Below are positions 43,088 through 43,120 of a stretch of DNA of 43,120 bases, piece by piece (position 1 is the stretch's first letter; the number at the start of each line of letters is the position of its first letter). The notes beneath the pieces were generated by a model. That model had not been told where the DNA came from and did not search any database. It was given only the letters and a program-made list of their open reading frames with translations. Source of the DNA: Fontibacter flavus (lineage in GTDB: Bacteria; Bacteroidota; Bacteroidia; Cytophagales; Cyclobacteriaceae); assembly GCF_042432905.1 (NCBI RefSeq), contig NZ_JBHLWI010000044.1, positions 1 to 43,120 of the forward strand, given 5' to 3'. Position numbers and translations under genes: made by a program.

Positions 43088-43120
43088 AAACTTTAATTGT
43101 AAATGAATTCAAGTTAAAAC

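Larger units (their letters stand above)
42820..43120. other. Intergenic region at the window end
   Basis: No gene is supported in the last 301 bases. They hold the dsbD terminator and a second large hairpin (both listed). The A+T-rich stretch between them (about 42885-43050) may contain a promoter, but I could not identify a convincing box. Confidence 0.4.

Overview
The window looks like chromosome from a Bacteroidota bacterium, most likely a cytophagalean of the Cyclobacteriaceae type (Algoriphagus, Belliella, Aquiflexum and relatives). This is inferred from the long SecA (1125 aa) with a Bacteroidota-type insertion, several exported enzymes with both a twin-arginine and a lipoprotein signal, weak or absent Shine-Dalgarno sequences, promoter-like TAnnTTTG boxes, and an overall protein style typical of that group. 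No rRNA, tRNA, CRISPR array, integrase or transposase gene is visible.

Layout. 1-2.6 kb is a visibly A+T-rich accessory block: a membrane-anchored protein of unknown function, a short Mrr-type nuclease, and a DinB/YfiT-type gene broken by a one-base frameshift, with odd inverted and direct repeats between them. 2.6-7.4 kb carries an MBL-fold hydrolase, an NAD-dependent epimerase, a MazG-like pyrophosphohydrolase, a lipoprotein and an exported Fe/Mn superoxide dismutase. 7.5-14.4 kb is core: dapF, then secA - SPOR lipoprotein - M20 amidohydrolase as one transcription unit, then a secreted S1/P1 nuclease with a strong terminator. 14.7-22.1 kb has an SDR plus 3beta-HSD-like dehydrogenase pair, a four-helix membrane protein of the HAB mutase/styrene oxide isomerase type, a two-domain kinase/class-III PLP enzyme followed by two tiny genes, and recG.

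22.2-28.3 kb holds two related lipoproteins and a third secreted protein (all unknown), a Tat-lipoprotein Gfo/Idh/MocA oxidoreductase, a secreted GlcG/HbpS protein, a fatty acid hydroxylase/sterol desaturase, a proline-iminopeptidase-like hydrolase and a stand-alone Mrr-N-like winged helix. 28.3-39.2 kb is almost all on the minus strand: a carboxylesterase, pckG interrupted by an in-frame amber codon, an MTOX-type flavin oxidase, a 614-bp intergenic repeat cluster, a gluconate-2-dehydrogenase-like pair (GMC flavoprotein plus Tat subunit), a secreted GH130 enzyme, and a fused quinone oxidoreductase-MaoC protein. The window closes with an M20 dipeptidase and dsbD on the plus strand.

The most unusual items are: (i) the quinone oxidoreductase-MaoC fusion, whose linker appears to be a translated intergenic repeat sharing a sequence module with the repeat cluster 4 kb away; (ii) that REP-like cluster itself; (iii) pckG split by a single Trp-to-amber codon; and (iv) the kinase-PLP enzyme fusion, which resembles a joined hydroxylysine/ethanolamine kinase and phospho-lyase. 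I did not find a convincing new defence or mobile system. All family assignments come from reading motifs, without database searches.
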